From assembly GCA_013399015.1 (NCBI GenBank), contig VWZX01005783.1, positions 249,555 through 313,554 on the forward strand: DNA of 64,000 nucleotides, written 5' to 3'. Made by a program: the position numbers and the translations under genes. A model generated the notes under the pieces. The model was given only the letters and a program-made list of their open reading frames with translations, ran no database searches and was not told the DNA's origin. This document shows, in pieces, positions 24,501 through 33,638 of this stretch (positions are counted from its first letter, which is position 1; every line of letters starts with the position of its first letter). Origin of the DNA: Galbula dea (lineage: Eukaryota > Chordata > Aves > Piciformes > Galbulidae).

Positions 24501-26300
24501 TTTAACCCAGCTGCTGGCACTGCAGGCTTGACGCCTGCCTTAAAACCCAGCCTGTGGAGGGAGGGGGAGGTGCTCAGCACTGCACTCCCCACTCTTGGAA
24601 CTGCATCCAGCCTGCTCCAATGAACTTTGCTTTGGGTGACAAACTTCAAAAAACCACCTCGCCACCATAAAATCAGGGGAGGGAGGAAGTGGAAGGTCAC
24701 CCTCTCAGGGGATTCAAGTGCCCCAGGACGAAGGCCAGCCACAAGCCACGCTGCTTCTGCCCTTTTTTCTTGCACAGTAAAGGCCAGAGAAAAAGGCTGA
24801 GCTCGAGATGAGCACTCAGGACCATAACTTTTTGAAGATACCACACACAAAACTCAGCAAAACCCTGAGCAGGTGGCAACCTTTCAGGGCCTGTGCCCAA
24901 AGCCCTGGATTAGGCACTGTAAACAGTCAGGATGTGAGGCTGCACCTCATCCCTGGCCTGAGCCACGCAGGCTCTGGGTTCAAGCAAGAGCAGCCAGCAA
25001 ATAACTAGTTAAAACAGGTAATATTCAGCTGAGGTCTCGAACAAGCCTCATGTCCTTCCCAGGAAAGCCACAGTTCTTGCTTTTGAGTACTACTTAACTT
25101 GCCAATAGCTCCTGCATCCCAAACTTCCAGGAGGGTCCAGCTCTCTCCTACCTGCCACAGCAGAGCCACCAACGGCCATAACGTGGGCAGTGCCTGTTGT
25201 CCGAGGACCGGTGTCCCCCCCGTGCCCGGAGCGAACCTCTGGGCCTGGTGGCCGCTGCCGTACCCAGCCCCACAAGAGGACAGGACACTGCTACTGGCCA
25301 CGGCCCCCCAGCCTGCGCGGCGGTTGGGAACTGAACGACGGCCGCTTCCCCGCGGCCGGGCTACGGGCACCAGCGGGCCCGTCATCGCGGATCACCCACC
25401 CCGGCCCGTTCCGCTCCACCGCCCGAGAGGCCCAGGCCCGAGCCCGGCCGGGTGAGCTGCAGGGCCCCAGAGCGGCCGCTCCCCCCCTGCGGCCGCGCGG
25501 TGGTGCGGCCCGGTGAAGGTGACCTTCACCGAGGCCCGGGGCTCCCTGCTCTGCCGGGACAGGCCCGAATGGGCCGGGGCGCCACACGAAGCGGTTGGTT
25601 CTCTCGCTGCTTCCCGGGGCCCTGTCTCCCGGCTCGGCCTTCCCGGGGCACGGTTGAACAGTGGGAATAACACGTCCCGGCCCCTCTGCCAGCGCCGCGG
25701 CCTCCGGCCCCGGCAGCTAGCGCCTTCCCCCGGGACGCGGCGGCCCCGGTGCGGGCTGCGCAGAGCCTCCCCGAGCCGCGGAGCGAGCGTCGGGTCGCGG
25801 CACAGCTTCACCGCAAGAAACGGGGAGCCTGGGGTCGGAGAGGGGTGAAGGGGTAGGAGACCGGCCTCGCGGCGGGGCAGGCAGGCCGGGCCCGGGCCGC
25901 CCCGGTAGGGTCTGTCCTCCCTAGACAAGCAGCCCAAGTTGGCAGGACCAAGTTTCCCAGATCCCCGCCGCGGCCCCGGTCCCCGCTTTTCTGGACCCCC
26001 CCCACGTCCCCGGCGGCCCCCGTGCTCCCCAGCGCCGGGAATGGGGCGGTGAGCCTGTCCCCTACGAGGACGGGCACCCAGCGGGGCGGGGACCACCTGC
26101 CCTGCCAAGGCTCCGCAAGGCCCGACCGTGCTCCCACCGCAGGCCCCGGTGCCGGTGCCGGTCTCAGCGCGGCCGCGGCGCTCCCCTTACCGGGGCGCTG
26201 CTGCATCTCGGCCGGCCNNNNNNNNNGGCTCCTGCTGCTCTCCGCCCTGCGCGGCAGCCGGCACAGCAGCCGGCGGCATCTCGTCTGCTTTGATGACCAT
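391..26300 (-). CDS. CLUH: CLUH, clustered mitochondria protein homolog (5' 14 exons; C-terminus off the left edge)
   Basis: CLUH is a cytosolic RNA-binding protein that binds mRNAs of nuclear-encoded mitochondrial proteins and controls their stability and translation; its loss clusters mitochondria (established for the family). Fourteen exons are visible, with coding parts at 26191-26300, 13576-13772, 11871-12042, 11569-11712, 11230-11357, 10427-10581, 8948-9073, 7176-7323, 6590-6682, 5375-6069, 4000-4217, 3413-3517, 2144-2244 and 391-543. From exon 2 on, every splice phase is compatible, giving about 2435 coding bases (about 810 codons) of a protein of roughly 1300 residues. Exons 3-5 encode the ubiquitin-like CLU N-terminal region, exons 8-10 the central Clu domain (for example [19 protein letters not shown]), and exons 11-14 the linker and following helical region. 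The C-terminal TPR region is outside the window. Identity rests on near-verbatim similarity to vertebrate CLUH. Confidence 0.97.
2144..2244 (-). CDS. CLUH: CLUH exon 13
   Basis: Encodes [20 protein letters not shown] and [13 protein letters not shown]. Acceptor TCCTAG, donor GTAAGG. Confidence 0.95.
3413..3517 (-). CDS. CLUH: CLUH exon 12
   Basis: Encodes [20 protein letters not shown] and [15 protein letters not shown]. Acceptor CTCCAG, donor GTATGT. Phase 1-1. Confidence 0.96.
4000..4217 (-). CDS. CLUH: CLUH exon 11
   Basis: Encodes [15 protein letters not shown], a low-complexity acidic and serine-rich linker ([20 protein letters not shown]), then [14 protein letters not shown]. Acceptor CTGTAG, donor GTATTT. 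The linker is the fast-evolving part of the protein. Confidence 0.96.
5375..6069 (-). CDS. CLUH: CLUH exon 10 (Clu domain core)
   Basis: At 695 bp this is the largest exon in the window. It encodes [20 protein letters not shown] onward through [37 protein letters not shown] and [18 protein letters not shown]. This is the core of the conserved Clu domain and is nearly identical to mammalian CLUH. Acceptor CTCCAG, donor GTGAGC. Confidence 0.98.
6590..6682 (-). CDS. CLUH: CLUH exon 9
   Basis: A 93-bp, phase 0-0 exon encoding [20 protein letters not shown] and [11 protein letters not shown]. Acceptor TTTCAG, donor GTAACT. Because it is symmetric, skipping it would keep the frame. Confidence 0.96.
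7176..7323 (-). CDS. CLUH: CLUH exon 8
   Basis: Encodes [40 protein letters not shown] and GYEEHIPGQ. The acceptor is AAACCAG at 7324-7330; the nearer TTCAG would lose VQ and the frame. Donor GTATTG. Confidence 0.96.
8948..9073 (-). CDS. CLUH: CLUH exon 7
   Basis: Encodes [39 protein letters not shown] and KKR. Acceptor TTGCAG, donor GTAGGA. Phase 2 in, phase 2 out. Confidence 0.96.
10427..10581 (-). CDS. CLUH: CLUH exon 6
   Basis: Encodes [20 protein letters not shown] to [10 protein letters not shown]. The acceptor is TCTGTAG before CCTTTGCAG; the inner CTTTGCAG could be mistaken for the acceptor but would delete PLQ and break the frame. Donor GTGAGT. Confidence 0.96.
11230..11357 (-). 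CDS. CLUH: CLUH exon 5
   Basis: Encodes [20 protein letters not shown] to LQPQNRDWK. Acceptor TTCTAG, donor GTAGAG. It carries a short basic KRKKK tract. Phase 1 in, phase 0 out. Confidence 0.96.
11569..11712 (-). CDS. CLUH: CLUH exon 4
   Basis: Encodes [19 protein letters not shown], then [20 protein letters not shown] and [10 protein letters not shown]. Acceptor CATCAG, donor GTAGGA. The flanking introns are very short: 158 bp upstream and 211 bp downstream. Confidence 0.96.
11871..12042 (-). CDS. CLUH: CLUH exon 3 (ends at a GC donor)
   Basis: Encodes [20 protein letters not shown] through EGSLLKVVE, part of the ubiquitin-like CLU N-terminal region. The 5' splice site is AAG followed by GCAAGT (GC at 11869-11870). 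No GT donor gives the conserved VVE-EPYTV joint, so this is a GC-AG intron. Confidence 0.95.
13576..13772 (-). CDS. CLUH: CLUH exon 2
   Basis: Acceptor CACCCAG precedes AGCACCCG; the donor is CTGCAG followed by GTACCT. The exon encodes a variable acidic N-terminal stretch and then [19 protein letters not shown] and EPFSLQ, matching the start of the conserved CLUH region. It enters in phase 1 and leaves in phase 0. The 12.4-kb intron upstream is the largest of the gene in this window. Confidence 0.95.
17874..18743 (-). CDS. Unrecognised 289-aa intact ORF nested in CLUH intron 1; putative acylated membrane-associated protein
   Basis: I do not recognise this protein. The ATG at 18741-18743 has a strong context (A at -3, G at +4) and an in-frame TAG nine codons upstream, so the frame is complete: 289 codons and TAG. 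Visible features: MGNS at the start, the form of an N-myristoylation signal; CC at residues 9-10, possible palmitoylation sites; ERSPLL near residue 31, fitting the acidic dileucine sorting motif [DE]xxxL[LI]; a long, probably disordered middle rich in Ala, Gly, Ser and Pro; and a C-terminal polybasic run KKRRKKKK ending FTLLGA. There is no transmembrane segment. Third codon positions favour C and G, as in real genes. TTTCTAG about 45 bp upstream could be an acceptor, making this a terminal exon with 5' UTR exons elsewhere. No AATAAA is obvious close downstream. A chance frame cannot be excluded, since antisense frames over 260 codons occur in this window. Confidence 0.5.
   Translation of the reverse strand: MGNSLFANCCRHVTDLIFQTRSSNSPDERSPLLPKPSTSCAIYQEVPEAAQCAGSFPDIIPSEAVTGSLQKCTEHIQDLSEAKDEEGKVLVCAESCSRPGAAGPVWQAEASRAVAVLPADLGEGLAGPVDHAQSLEACQSCVKLEDSGLAHGSCRWEEHVAAADRGDAALGARPVGQGHGKGQAASCLGSALVGLDSIPKGEGTAPSLGSPGTTSSAVPPSVDKTLPTQRIVMPPVPIREVPSKAWNARTGFVVTGGSSGCDPDSQVQVLPSKQQKKRRKKKKFTLLGA
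25511..25531. promoter_or_regulatory. Palindrome with an ERR-type nuclear-receptor half site
   Basis: CGGTGAAGGT and ACCTTCACCG are perfect inverted 10-bp arms around one G. The minus strand reads TGAAGGTCA, an exact match to the TNAAGGTCA estrogen-related-receptor element. It lies in CLUH intron 1, about 770 bp downstream of the start codon, inside the CpG island. Function is inferred. Confidence 0.4.
26191..26300 (-). CDS. CLUH: CLUH exon 1, coding part (start codon)
   Basis: On the minus strand the ATG at 26298-26300 opens [10 protein letters not shown], a vertebrate-like CLUH N-terminus, and the exon ends at a GTAAGG donor (26185-26190). Nine N at 26218-26226 interrupt it. With exactly nine bases there, the frame of MVIKADE does not match the exon 2 frame (110 coding bases; one base fewer or two more is needed), so the N count is probably not the true length. 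A downstream in-frame ATG (AEMQQRP) or the Met in exon 2 (MNGSG) are alternative starts. Confidence 0.7.
26218..26226. other. 9-N ambiguity in CLUH exon 1
   Basis: Unresolved bases in GC-rich coding sequence. The frame argument given for exon 1 indicates the real length differs from nine. Confidence 0.95.
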
Positions 26301-26954
26301 GGGGCCACGCCGAGCCCCGCGCCCGCCCGCCCGCCGCGAAGGACAGCGCCGCTCCGGCCCCACGTGGTGCCGCGGCCCCGCGCCACTACGGCAGCCGCCC
26401 CAGGACCAACCTCCGCGCCCGCCGGCAACGCCTTAAAGGGGCAGCGCCGCGTGGCCTAGCCAACCGCTCCGCGGGACCCGGTGGAAGTCACCCGCTGCAA
26501 CTCGCTCCCGTCGTGCTGCGTGCGACCTTCCTGGAGGCCACAAGGTTGCCTAGACGGGCCCGGGGGTAGATCGCGCCCGAGCTGCACCGGCCCAAGCCTG
26601 CCGCCCCCGCGGGGCATGTGCGCTCGGTCCCGCAGGGCCACGGCTGTTCCTCCTCCCGCCGGGCCACGCAGTTTCTGCTCCCGCCGGAGTTCCGGAGCTG
26701 GCCTCGAGCTCTTGGGCGGTTCTCCGAGGCAGCGGGCAGCCGGTGAACATAGACCAGCCACGTTCCCAAAGTTGGAGTGTCAGGGACAGGAGGCGCCGCG
26801 GTGGGGGGCAGCACCCACGGGATGTGCGGTGGGGCTGCTCCTTCAGCGGGGCGGGGACACGGCTGTGCACCCCTGGGACATAGGGACGGACACGGCCGGA
26901 CTGCCTGGCACTGCTGTGGGACGTGGGCTCCTGCCAGCCCTGTGCAGCCTGGGG

Positions 26955-27310
26955 TTTCATAGCATAGTTTGAGCTCGAAGCAACCTTGAAGGTCATCTAG
27001 TTCCAACCTCACTGCCATGGGCAGGGACACCTTCCACTAGACCAGGTTGCTCCAAGCCCTATCCAACATGGCCTTGGACACTGCCAGGGATGAGACGTCC
27101 ACAACTTCTCTGGGCAATCTGTGCCAGTGTCTCGCCACCCTCACAATGAAGACTTTCTTCCTTACATCTAATCTAAATCTACTGTCTTTTAGTTTAACAC
27201 AATGACCCCTTGTCCCATCACCACACTCCCTGATGCAGGTTCCCTCCCTATCTTGCCTGTAACCCCTTATAAGTACTGGAAGGCCACTATAGTGTCTCCC
27301 TGGAGTTGTG
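26955..27310 (-). repeat. CR1 LINE fragment (3' end)
   Basis: The plus strand reads as the reverse complement of an avian CR1 3' end (CATCTAGTTCCAACC, GGGCAGGGACACCTTCCACT). The minus strand translates to a degraded reverse-transcriptase C-terminus (LPREVVDVSSLAVSKAMLD). It sits between the CLUH promoter and the putative end of the CCDC92B transcript. Confidence 0.93.
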
Positions 27311-27407
27311 GAGTGGCTCTGGGTAGCAAGGCAGCAGCCAGAGATGTTCATGGTTTGTAGCTGGAGGAGTGGGCAGGACAGTACAACCCTCTGCAGAGTT
27401 CAATCTC

Positions 27408-27413
27408 TTTATT
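27408..27413 (-). terminator. Candidate poly(A) signal for CCDC92B
   Basis: AATAAA on the minus strand, followed by AT-rich DNA on its upstream side that looks like a 3' UTR. If used, the CCDC92B transcript would end near 27.39 kb with a 3' UTR of about 5.6 kb. A weaker ATTAAA lies at 31538-31543. The assignment is inferred from position only. Confidence 0.35.
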
Positions 27414-30400
27414 AAGAAAAAGGCATATTACAACAACTCCTAAAGTACAGCTCCATACTCTAGTCTCTGGGTATTAACACATTTTGAAAAGCACTTGGTT
27501 AAAAAGCAAAGTTGACATTAACATGGTCCTGGGGAATAGTGGTGTCACGTAGTAAAATGAACATTCAAATAAAGCAGAGCAGTGTCAAACCTTTGGCATC
27601 TGTCCCACCGCAATGGCTCTCCCCAGCATGAGGCACAGGCTTTTATTGTTCTCAGCTGAGCTTCGCAAACTCAGCCAAGGAGAATATTTTTGCTCTGACA
27701 AAACCGCAGCTGCACTGGGGGGACCAGGGAAGCTGTACCCAGGGCTGCTTCTCTCCTGGTTCCTCTGCCAGAGCCCTCCTCGGGGTCCCGAGCACAGCTC
27801 TGGCCAGGCAGAGATTATGTCCCCACCTAAGGAGGCCTGTTACAGCCTTGGCAAGGTCCAGGATGACAGTGACCTTCTGTGTGACCTTGAAACACCCAAG
27901 CAAATACAAACAGTGCTTGTCCCTGCAAGGCCAGAGGGGCTGGGGGTCACCACATTGCCCACATCCCCTTGGGGAGAAAAGGCCTGTTCTTTCAGACATG
28001 CAAAGATTTGAGGGATTCCCATGGTCTGATAGTCTCATTCCTGCTATAACTGCTATGACAGGGAAAGGGACCTTACTTGGAAGCTGCAAGACCAGTGAAA
28101 CCTATTGGAAGGAGTCAGGAGGCATCACCACTTTCTGTGTGGCACCCCGTGGAGGACCAGGTGCCACACAGGTTTGTGTTGGTGCACCCAATGGAGGCAG
28201 GAACCTGGCCTTGGGGAGCAAAGGGCAGCTGTGCCCAGCGAGAAGACACGGCACTCTCATCGTTGTGCTTGTAGAACCCACGGCGGCTGTCGGGATCCTC
28301 CGCGGTGGCTGTGCTCATTGATCCCAGGTTTCCCTGGCTCCCCAGCCCGGCATACCGGCGTCGCTGATCTTATCCACAGTGTGAGGCAACCCACGGACGT
28401 CAGGGAGTTTTCTCTCCCCTCCTACTGTGTTCCCCACAGGACTTGGCAGCCAGGAACTGACAGTGCAAGAGGGTGACAAGAACAGACGTGCACCGAGGCG
28501 GCCGCGGCGTCACTGCAGGGAGACTGGCTCATCAGGAAGCTGGGAAGTGAGGGCTGGTGTTCCCGGAGAAGGGTAGTAGGATGTGGCAGTTTCACTGGGG
28601 CAGCAGGGGCCAGGTCACAAGGCTGCACATGAGGACCTCAAAGTGTTCACTGAGGTCCTGAAAATGGAATTCTGTTGGCGTTCTGGTGACTTACCTCCCC
28701 AGTGGGGAGAGCTGGCTGGCAATGCCACAGTGCTGCCACTCCTCTGCTCCTCAGAGCTTCTTTTGGGGAGCTCATACCTGGAGAAGCACTGTGCAGAGCA
28801 GAGCAATCCCTGACCACCGCTGGCTCTAGCTCTGCAACTGCTTCAGCCAGATGTTTTTTGCTGTGTTGCTGCTGGCTTTCCTGATCATCCAGGAGAGATC
28901 AGCCCTCAGCCCTTCCGTGGTGGCTGCTGCTCTAAAACACCCATCAGCCAGGCCCTGCGCATAACTTCACTTGCAATAAGGCTGTTTACAGAAAGGAAAA
29001 GCTTTCCCAAGAGAGCAGGATCAGGCCCTGCCATGGGCTGGTCTCTGTGCAGTGCCAGGGGAGGTTGTGCAGCCTCCTGAGGGTGTTTGGGAAGGGCCTG
29101 AGTACCCCTTGCAATGGCACCCTCGCGGTGGGGACACAGCCAGGAGCACTGAGATTAGCCCCAGCAAACACATTCAGAAAATATGGCTTTTTAATTAACA
29201 GGATCAAAAGGGAGCAACTCTGCCTGGGGTTAGCACAGGTGGAGTGGTGGTGAGGGGAGCAGTGGCATCTCCTCACCACCTGCCACTCTCCCCACTCATG
29301 CTGCAGGATCAATTTGAGACATTGCTGTCTCACAGAAAGAACAACAACAAGGAAAAGAGAGATTAGCAAACCCAACACGTCGAATCCAGGAGCCCCTGCA
29401 GAGCTGCAGAAGGAGAGGGAGGTGCAGGGGAGAGGTGCCCGGCTGTCGGTCTGTAGGCAGAAAGCTCTCAACACCTTGTGGGTTATACACACGAGACATT
29501 GTTTAACAACCGAGCATTATTGCTATGCATTCATTTCCAGTCTAATCATTAAGCTTTACCATCACTTGTTCCATAGTGACACCCAAGCGCTACGGGTGCC
29601 GGCGGTTACACCGTGTTGGGTGCATGGTGCAGGTGGAAGCTGTGCGTGCCCTTTGGACTCCCAAGGGGTCCAGCAGCACTGACAGGTCCCTGTGACACCT
29701 TACAGGCTAAGGGCTGATCTACCATCTGAGGCCAGAGGGGTCTGCAAGAGCCCCCCAAGCCCAGAGAGAGTGGAGCAGGCACTGCCTGGGCTCCCCCTGC
29801 TCCCTGGGGCTAACAGCAGCCCATTCCTTAAAAAAACAGGAACACTGTCTTCTTGATATTTTTTCTTTTTTTTTTTTTATCATTCTGATCTCTTTGATCA
29901 TTTTATATAAATAAAAAGATTAAAATATTTTATCTCAACATCATTTCTATTACAATCACACAGTGTTTTGCCTTCAAAACAAGTGCATGTATGCATGTGT
30001 ATATATCTAGAAGTGTATATATAGTAACTCTAGAGAGTCCTTCTCCCCAAGAAAAGCAGCAGCAACTGAAGCAGGTACAGCACACGGGAGCTGATCCTTC
30101 CTGCTCTGAGGCAAGGGTGGCAGGGAAAGCTCAGGGCTCACCCTGACAACTCATTTCCAAGCACATCATCTTGGCATGAACTGGGGAACAGGGGTGCTCC
30201 CTCTCCATGCCCCTGCCCCTTGCCACAGGTAGCATGTCCAAAGGACATGCCCAGCTGCCCACCAGCACCAGGGAGCACTGGGAGGAGCATTCAGGAGTCT
30301 GAAAATGAGATCAACTCCTTGAGCAAGCTGCTAATTAGTGGTGGAGAGGGAAGGATCCTGCAGCTCAGACAGGGTTGCTTCATTTAAATACTAGGCACTA

Positions 30401-32991
30401 AAAATGATTGCTAGGCAGGTATTTACACAGAAGAAGGATCATACCTCTCCCTCCCCTTTCCAATGCTCAGGTCGTTCATGAACACCATGATCTTAGTAAG
30501 GATTTATAATAAAAATGCCACATACTCTGTCTCTCAGGATTGTCTAGGAAGGAGAGGGGAAAGCAGCTGTGCACACCACAGCTAAAGGTATAGCCAGATG
30601 GTGCAGGGACACACATTGCCCCTGCAATGTTAAAAAAGAACAGAAACAAACCCTCAGCAGAAGAAAAGAAAGAGCAACTCCAGAGGCCAGAGGCTGCCTC
30701 ACCTGTGTGACACCCTGGGAAGCAAGTGGCCATGGTGCCGCACCACTGAGTGCTTGCTGCTTGTGCCATGCAGAACCAACTGCCCCTCTCTGCCCCATGG
30801 TCCCCATGCACAGTAAGACCCCAGCACACACCCTGCTCACAACAGAGCTGGGGCACAGACAGAGCCTGCCTTGACTCACTCTGCAATGAGAAACCACTGG
30901 GAAGATACCACAGCCTTACCGAGAGCCAGGCTTGGGGCTTTCTCCCTTGTGCCACTGTAGCCAGGTGCTCATGGTCCAGCTGAGTGTCACCAGTGCACCT
31001 CATGCTGCCCCTGCACCCCTACCTGCCTTGGGAAGGCAGTTTGGGTGCATGATGTTTTGCAGTTTTGTGGCCAGGGCATGTGAGAAACCTGTCTGAGCTC
31101 TTTGAGTTTCCATGGGGAAGTGACAGTTGGGGAAGGCAGGTGGGAGCTTGTGGGGGCTTTGCTGGGCTCTGTGCTCCCAAGGAAGTGCTTCCAGGCCCCT
31201 TAAGGGCTGCAAAAATTTCCTGCTAGAGCTTTGCCTTTGCCCTCAGGAGCTGCACCCCTCTGCAGGGCTTTGGCCAGGGTCTAGCTTTGTTAGACTTCTT
31301 CCAAGACTCAAGAGTGCCTTAGAGACCATGGTAGCAGTGGGAAAATGAAGGGTCCCAACCCTTCCATGGGGGACCTGGAGGACTCTTGCTCTCCAAACCC
31401 CGACTATTCACATCACAGCCAAAGAAAAGGGACAAAAGCTTCTGATTTCTCTCCTGCTAGTGCAACTCTTACTCTTAGGGTTTTTTTTTACCAAAGAGCT
31501 GGCCTAGGGGCTGCTGCTGAGAATCTCATAAAAGCATTTTAATATAGTTTATAAATATTGAACTACAAAAATAGACACCTCTGACTGCATGGGCACACTG
31601 TGGGTGAGCTTGGGCAGGCTAAGCCTGACTGGTCTACAAGGGCCATGGTTTTGAAGAGGTTTCAAACTGAGTTGGAAGGAAACAGGGTCTGATGGTGGTC
31701 TGTGGCATCCTGCCCATGCAGCTGGACAGGGCACTGGCTGTCGGCAGGGACTGGGGCTCCTGGCTGGGTATCGCTGCCCCAGCACACCAGGTTAGCCAGG
31801 GCTGGTAGCTAAACTACTGTGACAAAACCTGCCCCTTGATACCACCTGGAGCTGTGCAGGTCCCACTGGTGCCTCAGCAGAGAGACCTTTGCCCTGCCCA
31901 GCTTCCGGAGCCCTCCTCTCCTCTCCCCATGTCTGCTGTTTCACAACATCCAGGGGATGGATGTAAAAAGCTGATGTTTGGTTTGGAGATCAGGCAAGGC
32001 TGCCCCAGCAGGGCGAAGGCTGTGAGCTGTATAGCCACTATGCTGGGAGGGGCAGGGAGGTGGTGGAGGAGGACTGAAGGAAAGCTCAGTCCTCTGAGAC
32101 AAACCCAGACCTGGCTATGGATGTGACCGAGAACAGAAATGCTGGTGCCAGATGAGACCTGGGTGCAAGTCACAGCCCTGCTCCAGCAGCACGTGGAGGA
32201 AAGCTGCAGCACATGGAGCATGGCTATGGCAGTTGCACGGGGTGTCCGGCAGGGCTGAAGCTTGTGATTCATGTGCAGCCACCTTATTCAAGTCCTGCAT
32301 GTAAATGTAACGCAGAGAAAATCCCTGTTGGAGACAGCCAAAAATGATGAGGGCCTGGGACCTGGCTGGCATGGCTGCACTGTCCCCACGGAACAAGGAT
32401 CCCTCCTGCACCCATGGGACTGACTGTTGTTCAGCTGCCTGAATCCTGGAGGACCTTCCTGGCGATGTCTGAGGCCATCTCTAGCCCAGCCCTGGTGCTG
32501 GTGATGCCTAGGGCTGGAGGTCCAACTGAGCTCATCCTGTTGTGCCAAGCTGTGTGCCACACATAGCCCATTGCTTGCTGCTGCACAGCCACCTCCTAGC
32601 ACCCTTGGCTGGGGAGAACACACTTGGTGCCTGCTCTGAGGGGCAGCAGCAGCAGGAAGATCTTCTCATCACACAAATGTTCTTTTTCTTTCTTTCTTTC
32701 TGTTTCTCTGTTTCTTCCTTCCTTGGAAAGTCTGGACAGGTGCTTGGCCATTTCCCCTCTGCAGCCCCTTTGCTAGGTTGCCCACCTGCCCCATGGAACC
32801 CCCAGCTCTGACACTCGGGCAGGGGGGATCCTCCCCGGCGGTCTGCAGGAAGGAGGTGTGAGCAGGGCATCTGCTTTCCGCTGCCCCTTCCCCTCCGAGG
32901 GGACGGGGGAAAGCAACCTTGGCCGGTGCCCACCCGGTGCCACCGGGCTCAGCCCTTCCTGGCCGGTCGGGCCATGCCACCCCCTTGCCGC
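27414..32991 (-). other. Probable CCDC92B 3' UTR or intergenic DNA
   Basis: No supported coding frame. AT-rich blocks at 29840-30030 (including a T-run and TATATA runs) and 31530-31575 resemble 3' UTR sequence. A TTTC-rich tract lies at about 32680-32725. How much of this is transcribed is unknown. Confidence 0.4.
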
Positions 32992-33638
32992 CTACTCCCG
33001 GGCCCGGGGGCCACCGTTGGCACTAGACCCCTGCCTCTTGCCGGGCTCGCTCTTGGACGACCTGGCCCTGGCCACAGGCTCCTGCCCGGGCTGCCGTGGG
33101 ACCCTCTGCGCCCGGGGGGCCGTGCCCGTAGCCGTCGTGCCTCGAGCCTGGGCAGGGGGCTCCAGCGGTGGGCGCTGAGGCCTCGCTGTGTAGAGGAAGA
33201 GAGCAGGGTCGGGCATGGCGTCGTGCTCCTCCTGCGTGGGGTCCCTGGGCCGGGCTCCGTCCCCGGGTGGGCGCCGGGGGTGTGCCCTGTGGCCACGGCG
33301 CCGGGGTCTGCCCTCGGCCGGGGGTCCAGCGGCAGGCTGCTCTGCGGGTGGCCGGGGGCCCGGTAGCCGCTGGGCTGTGGCGTGCAGCTGCAGGGAGAGG
33401 TAAGCGGCTGCCTCCGTCTGCTTCTGCAGCTCGGTGTCGAGGATGGTGACTCGGTGGCTCCGTCGCTTCAGCTCCTCCAGGAACCGTCGCTCCTTGTTGC
33501 GGAGGCTGGACCGCAGCGCGGCCACCAGCGTCTCCTTGTGCTGCAGCTCCTTGCGCAGCTCCAGGTTGTCCTTCTCCTTCTCCTGCAGCTGGGCCTCCAT
33601 CGCCCGGCACTTCTCTTCCAGCTCCCTATCCAAGACAT
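32992..33638 (-). CDS. CCDC92B: CCDC92B coding exon 3 (terminal)
   Basis: Acceptor CCCCGCAG, then VLDRELEEKCRAMEAQLQEK. It carries most of the coiled coil and the entire disordered C-terminus. The stop is TAG at 32992-32994. It is markedly GC-richer at its 3' half, typical of small avian GC-rich genes. Confidence 0.93.

Larger units (their letters stand above)
13773..26190 (-). other. CLUH intron 1 (12.4 kb)
   Basis: The longest intron in the window, split by the nested reading frame at 17874-18743. An AT-rich AAATAA-like tract lies at about 20580-20655. The last kilobase (from about 25.2 kb) is CpG-rich promoter flank. Apart from the nested frame I can support no gene in it. Confidence 0.8.
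25200..26720. promoter_or_regulatory. CpG-island promoter of CLUH
   Basis: A strongly G+C- and CpG-rich block covering CLUH exon 1 and its flanks, in contrast with the sequence on both sides. It contains CACGTG at about 26360 and a 21-bp palindrome at 25511-25531. No TATA box is evident. The exact transcription start cannot be read from sequence. Confidence 0.85.

Noticed and set aside
25392..26428. Long minus-strand frames in the CLUH CpG island
   Set aside because: GC-rich DNA lowers stop-codon frequency. Only the MVIKADE frame and its donor fit CLUH.
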